Assembly (NCBI RefSeq): GCF_042850945.1
Contig: NZ_AP031496.1
Span: forward strand, 806,001-870,000
DNA length: 64,000 bases
Source of the DNA: Halioxenophilus aromaticivorans
GTDB lineage: Bacteria; Pseudomonadota; Gammaproteobacteria; Pseudomonadales; Cellvibrionaceae
Direction of reading: 5' to 3'
A program made the translations under genes and the position numbers. Under the pieces are notes generated by a model. That model did not search any database. It was not told the DNA's origin and worked only from the letters and a program-made list of their open reading frames with translations. This document shows positions 60,790 through 64,000 of the stretch, in pieces. Each line of letters opens with the position of its first letter. Position 1 is the stretch's first letter.

Positions 60790-62322
60790 ATGATCACTCT
60801 GAATTGGCAAGATGAGCGCGTAAGAACTTTTCTGCCCTATGTGGCAGGTGCGTTCGCCGGCTTACTTGCGGGCTTCGTGGTGGCAACGTCCAATTTCGCG
60901 TTGGTTGCGTTGCTTGGCGCCATGGCCTGTGGCAGCGTAATAGCGTTGTATCCAGTGGCTATTTTCTGGGTCACTTTGCTGGTCTCCTTTGTGCTTTCGG
61001 GCTTAGCTCAGCTTTATTACCCTCAGTTGGAGCTTATTCGCTGGGCCGTTCTGCCGTTGGGGTTTTTGCTGCTTGGTTACATTTTTGTGCAATCCCTGGC
61101 TGCCAATCCGAACCTAGAGGTGCGTAGACAGCCCAATGCGTTGGTGTTTCTACTGTGCACCTTTCTAATCGTTAACATGTTGCCTTGGTTTTTAAACCCT
61201 CTGTCTTTCAGTGACTTTTTTGTCGGGTTTAAAGGCTACTTCCAAATGTGGGGTTTTATGTTTGGCATGTGTCTTTTGGCCTGGGACCAAAAGATGATGC
61301 GAGACACTCTACCCAAAGCCATCTTCGTGTTGGCCCTGATTCAAATACCCTTTGCCCTGCATCAATATGTATTTATTGCACCGTTGCGTGAACACGGCGT
61401 AGAAAAGGGCGTTGTGCCTCTGGATATCGTAACCGGCACCTTTGGTGGCCAAAAATTGGGTGGCGGCGCAAACGCGGTGCTGGCGGTATTCTTATTGGCG
61501 GTCTGGGCGTGTGTTCTCGGCGTGTGGAAAAAGCAGCGGCTAAACACTTTTTGGCTTGTGCTTATTTCCGCGGGCTTACTGCTGCCGGTAATGATTAATG
61601 AAGCAAAGGTGTCCATCATTTACGCGGTGGTGGTCTTTTTCGTCATTTTTCGCAAGGGCGTGTTTCAAAATATCGGTCGTTTTCTTACCGTTACCGCTTT
61701 GGTGTTCGCCATGGTGGCGGCCTTGTTCTCCACCTATATTTCCCACGCACCCGCCGGTGCAGCCTCATCTTGGACGGGGCTTATCACCTACACCATTGAA
61801 TACAATATCAATAAACAGGAAGAAACCGACGGCAAGTTAACCCGAGGGGCCAGTATCAATCTGTGGTTTGATCGCCATGGAGATATGGCGCACACCTTGT
61901 TAGGTTATGGGGTGGGTACCTCCCGGGTAGAAAAGCACAATCATCTGGCCAGGGCGATTGGTATTAAGGAGCCCCAGGACACCGGTGTGGGTAAGCTGGG
62001 GGCGATTGCCGTTTTGTGGGAGTCTGGTCTGATCGGCTTCTTGATTATTTCTTCTGCGTTTGGGGTGGCGTTTTATTACGCGTGCCAGCTAGAAAAAACC
62101 TACTCAAGGGATGGCTGGCTGTCAGGCATATTTGTGGGCTTGCAAGGCGCCATAGTCATCCTCTATATCAGTATGTGGCATAAGAACTTCTTTATTTTGC
62201 ATATTGGTTATCAGGCAATCTATACCACGCTGTTCGGGTTTTTGATTTATTGGCGCAAAGCGAAGGTACCAGATTTTGAAGAAGCCGATGAGCAAGAAGA
62301 GCTGATTCGACTGCCCAAGTGA
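60790..62322 (+). CDS. O-antigen ligase/polymerase-like membrane protein
   Basis: About 510 residues with about 11-12 membrane helices. A large periplasmic loop in the C-terminal half (about 330-400) contains LLGYGVGTSRVEKHNH, typical of the Wzy/WaaL O-antigen ligase superfamily. The ATG at 60790 is used; the TTG at 60781 is an alternative. It is the second polymerase-type protein in the window and could act with the flippases at 30.2 or 51.8 kb. Whether it polymerises or ligates cannot be told from sequence. Confidence 0.85.
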   Translation: MITLNWQDERVRTFLPYVAGAFAGLLAGFVVATSNFALVALLGAMACGSVIALYPVAIFWVTLLVSFVLSGLAQLYYPQLELIRWAVLPLGFLLLGYIFVQSLAANPNLEVRRQPNALVFLLCTFLIVNMLPWFLNPLSFSDFFVGFKGYFQMWGFMFGMCLLAWDQKMMRDTLPKAIFVLALIQIPFALHQYVFIAPLREHGVEKGVVPLDIVTGTFGGQKLGGGANAVLAVFLLAVWACVLGVWKKQRLNTFWLVLISAGLLLPVMINEAKVSIIYAVVVFFVIFRKGVFQNIGRFLTVTALVFAMVAALFSTYISHAPAGAASSWTGLITYTIEYNINKQEETDGKLTRGASINLWFDRHGDMAHTLLGYGVGTSRVEKHNHLARAIGIKEPQDTGVGKLGAIAVLWESGLIGFLIISSAFGVAFYYACQLEKTYSRDGWLSGIFVGLQGAIVILYISMWHKNFFILHIGYQAIYTTLFGFLIYWRKAKVPDFEEADEQEELIRLPK

Positions 62323-62350
62323 TCGGTAACAAGGATAAAAGAGAAAGGAA

Positions 62351-63352
62351 ATGAAGGTCTCCGTCATTATCAAAGCCCTCAATGAAGAGGCTAATATCGA
62401 GCGATCGATACAATCTGCGCTGCACGCAGTCAGTAAAATTCCCGGCGGTGGTGAAGTAATCTTGGCGGACTCTCTATCTACCGATCAAACTGTTGCTCTA
62501 GCCCAACAGCACCCAGTTGTAATCGCGCAGCTTAAAAACCCACGCGACCGATCCTGTGGTATCGGGGCGCAGCTGGGTTTTAATGTGGCCCAAGGTGAAT
62601 ATCTTTATATTTTAGATGCCGATATGGAGTTCCACGACGGGTTTCTTACCAGTTGTGTGCAGCATTTAGATGACAACCCTCAATGCGCTGGTGTTGGCGG
62701 TCTGATTACGGAAATGGAAACTTCCAACAGAGAATTTCTGGAGCGCTACAAGCGCAAAGCAAACACTCTGGTTAAAGCGGGTAAAGTTAGCTTTTTGGGC
62801 ATGGGCGGGTTGTATCGCCGCTGCGCGATTCAACAGGTAGGATACTTCACCAACAAAACACTCAACTCCTATGAGGAATTTGAGCTGGGTGCGCGCTTGA
62901 ATAATCAAGGCTGGGAGCTGACACGCCTAAACATTCCTGGTGTGATGCACTACGGTTACCAAATAGGCGAATATGCTTTGCTTCTCAAGCGCTTAAAAAC
63001 CGGCTACATCTACGGTTTGGGTGAGTTGCTGCGCTCGGTCTGGCGTAAACCTTATTTTGTATTTACCCTTCGCAACCTCCGGCAAATTCGCATCTACGCT
63101 GCCTACTTCGCTTGGTTTGCGGTGGCTGTCTTAGGCCTGCTGTTTTCTGTTTTTAGCGCATTGCCCGTATGGTTACCGTTGTTCTGGTTGTTGCTGCCCG
63201 TGGTGGCCTTAGCGGTTAAGAAGCGTGGTTTGTCTGCGGCCGTGTATACGGTGGTTTCCGGCGTATTTAACGGGTGGGGTATGTTGGCTGGTTTTGTAAA
63301 ATCTAAGCCAAGCGATCCCATGGCTGAATTTGAATTTCAAGTAGTAAGCTAG
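62351..63352 (+). CDS. Family 2 glycosyltransferase with C-terminal membrane helices
   Basis: 333 residues. The GT-A domain begins MKVSVIIKALNEEANIERSI and has ADSLSTDQT and a YILDADMEF metal-binding DxD block near 85. Two hydrophobic helices follow near 245-295. GAAAGGA precedes the ATG. Such proteins add sugars at the cytoplasmic membrane face. It is the last gene of the plus-strand operon. Donor unknown. Confidence 0.92.
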   Translation: MKVSVIIKALNEEANIERSIQSALHAVSKIPGGGEVILADSLSTDQTVALAQQHPVVIAQLKNPRDRSCGIGAQLGFNVAQGEYLYILDADMEFHDGFLTSCVQHLDDNPQCAGVGGLITEMETSNREFLERYKRKANTLVKAGKVSFLGMGGLYRRCAIQQVGYFTNKTLNSYEEFELGARLNNQGWELTRLNIPGVMHYGYQIGEYALLLKRLKTGYIYGLGELLRSVWRKPYFVFTLRNLRQIRIYAAYFAWFAVAVLGLLFSVFSALPVWLPLFWLLLPVVALAVKKRGLSAAVYTVVSGVFNGWGMLAGFVKSKPSDPMAEFEFQVVS

Positions 63353-63572
63353 ATTGTATATTTACCCAAACGACAGTTATTGGATAAATTTTAACTCTTC
63401 GATCTAGGGCTCGGCCGCGAGCTCTACCTCAGCTTCCACTCCAGAGGCCCTCCAAGCGGCGCTTTCAAATGCACTCTATTCGCCGCTATTTCACCCTTTA
63501 GTCTCACTATATTGTCCAAAGATTTGGCCGGTGTTTGTGCGGTGCTTGGTTGTTAAAGAAAAGCGCCTCTGG

Positions 63573-64000
63573 TTAGTGGTTGAAGCTGATATTTGAGACG
63601 CTGCCTTGTGTGCGCAACCCGGTACCGTCGATTCTACTGGTCAGATCCCATTTGCTGAGGATGGGATTGTTGTTCACCGTCATGTTATTAAATTGAATGG
63701 CGTTGATGGTACCACCGGCATTGCCGTAAAGGGTGCTTTGTTTGTATGGCACTCCTTTTACAGAGATGTTTTTGATATCGATGTTGGCGATGGTCTTCTT
63801 GGCGCTAGGATTCGGGTCGCCCCACACGGATTTCGAAACAGGCCCCTGATGTGTGGATACCATTCTCAGGCTCATTAAGCGAAGCGGGTGTTTCTCTTCG
63901 ATACGAATGTTTTTGAATAAACTGTTTTGAAATGCGGCCCCTTCCTGAAAACCCATGGCGCTAAAAATAGCGCTAGTGCTGTGCAGTTCTGGTTGGTCCG
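63573..64000 (-). CDS. C-terminal part of a right-handed beta-helix protein (truncated by window)
   Basis: The frame is open to the window edge (about 142 residues visible), so the N-terminus is missing. The sequence has beta-helix rungs such as NSLFKNIRIEEKHPLRL, IANIDIKNISVKGV and INAIQFNNMTVNN, the pattern of parallel beta-helix carbohydrate-active proteins (GH28/GH49-like or lyase-like). The catalytic part lies outside the window. It is convergent with the EPS operon and could be a polysaccharide-degrading enzyme; that is inference from fold and context. Confidence 0.65.
   Translation of the reverse strand, partial: DQPELHSTSAIFSAMGFQEGAAFQNSLFKNIRIEEKHPLRLMSLRMVSTHQGPVSKSVWGDPNPSAKKTIANIDIKNISVKGVPYKQSTLYGNAGGTINAIQFNNMTVNNNPILSKWDLTSRIDGTGLRTQGSVSNISFNH

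Noticed and set aside
63409..63422. GC-rich inverted repeat GCTCGGCCGCGAGC between convergent genes
   Set aside because: Only a 5-bp stem and no T-tract; too weak to call a terminator.
1..64000. CRISPR arrays, insertion sequences, integrase/att sites, rRNA and tRNA genes
   Set aside because: No regularly spaced direct repeats with unique spacers, transposase or integrase motifs, or RNA gene signatures were found on reading.

Overview
The window reads as a chromosomal segment of a marine, polysaccharide-oriented gammaproteobacterium, most like the Cellvibrionales (Saccharophagus/Teredinibacter relatives). This placement is inferred from gene content: GlyGly-CTERM sorting, Calx-beta/VCBS surface proteins, a Wzx/Wzy-type exopolysaccharide (EPS) locus and many sulfotransferases. 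No rRNA, tRNA, CRISPR array or insertion sequence was recognised.

Layout. 1-3.1 kb: the tail of an unknown gene with a strong terminator, then an ECF-type sigma factor overlapping a membrane-anchored von Willebrand A protein. 3.1-6.4 kb (minus strand): low-molecular-weight tyrosine phosphatase, DUF1800 and DUF1501 proteins. 6.8-7.0 kb: a 58-residue Thr-rich secreted peptide with its own terminator. 7.5-22 kb (plus): the first EPS block, with a WbaP-like initiating transferase, four GT4-type glycosyltransferases, two acyltransferases, a Wzy-like polymerase, a Wzx-like flippase and two sulfotransferase-like proteins. 22.2-25.4 kb (minus): a small secreted protein, YjbH and a family-2 sulfotransferase. 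25.9-29.9 kb (plus): Wza, Wzc (BY-kinase) and a small lipoprotein.

30.2-63.4 kb is a second, visibly more GC-rich block: a second flippase, a convergent sulfotransferase, four consecutive very large secreted paralogs (33.2-51.7 kb), a third flippase, a GH51-like glycoside hydrolase, then a sulfotransferase/glycosyltransferase operon with a second polymerase/ligase-like protein and a GT2. The window closes with the C-terminus of a convergent beta-helix protein.

How it may work together (inference): WbaP starts a lipid-linked repeat unit; the glycosyltransferases, acyltransferases and up to seven sulfotransferases build a decorated, probably sulfated polysaccharide; flippase and polymerase proteins move and extend it; Wza/Wzc/YjbH export it and the phosphatase may reset Wzc. 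The unusual part is the array of four giant proteins inside this locus. Each has a VCBS/FG-GAP propeller, an ASPIC/UnbV domain and copies of a four-cysteine module of about 130 residues that I do not recognise (14 copies in all), interleaved in three of them with Calx-beta domains. Only the last carries a GlyGly-CTERM anchor, preceded by a 10-G homopolymer that could switch anchoring on and off. I propose them as matrix or surface proteins acting with the sulfated EPS.
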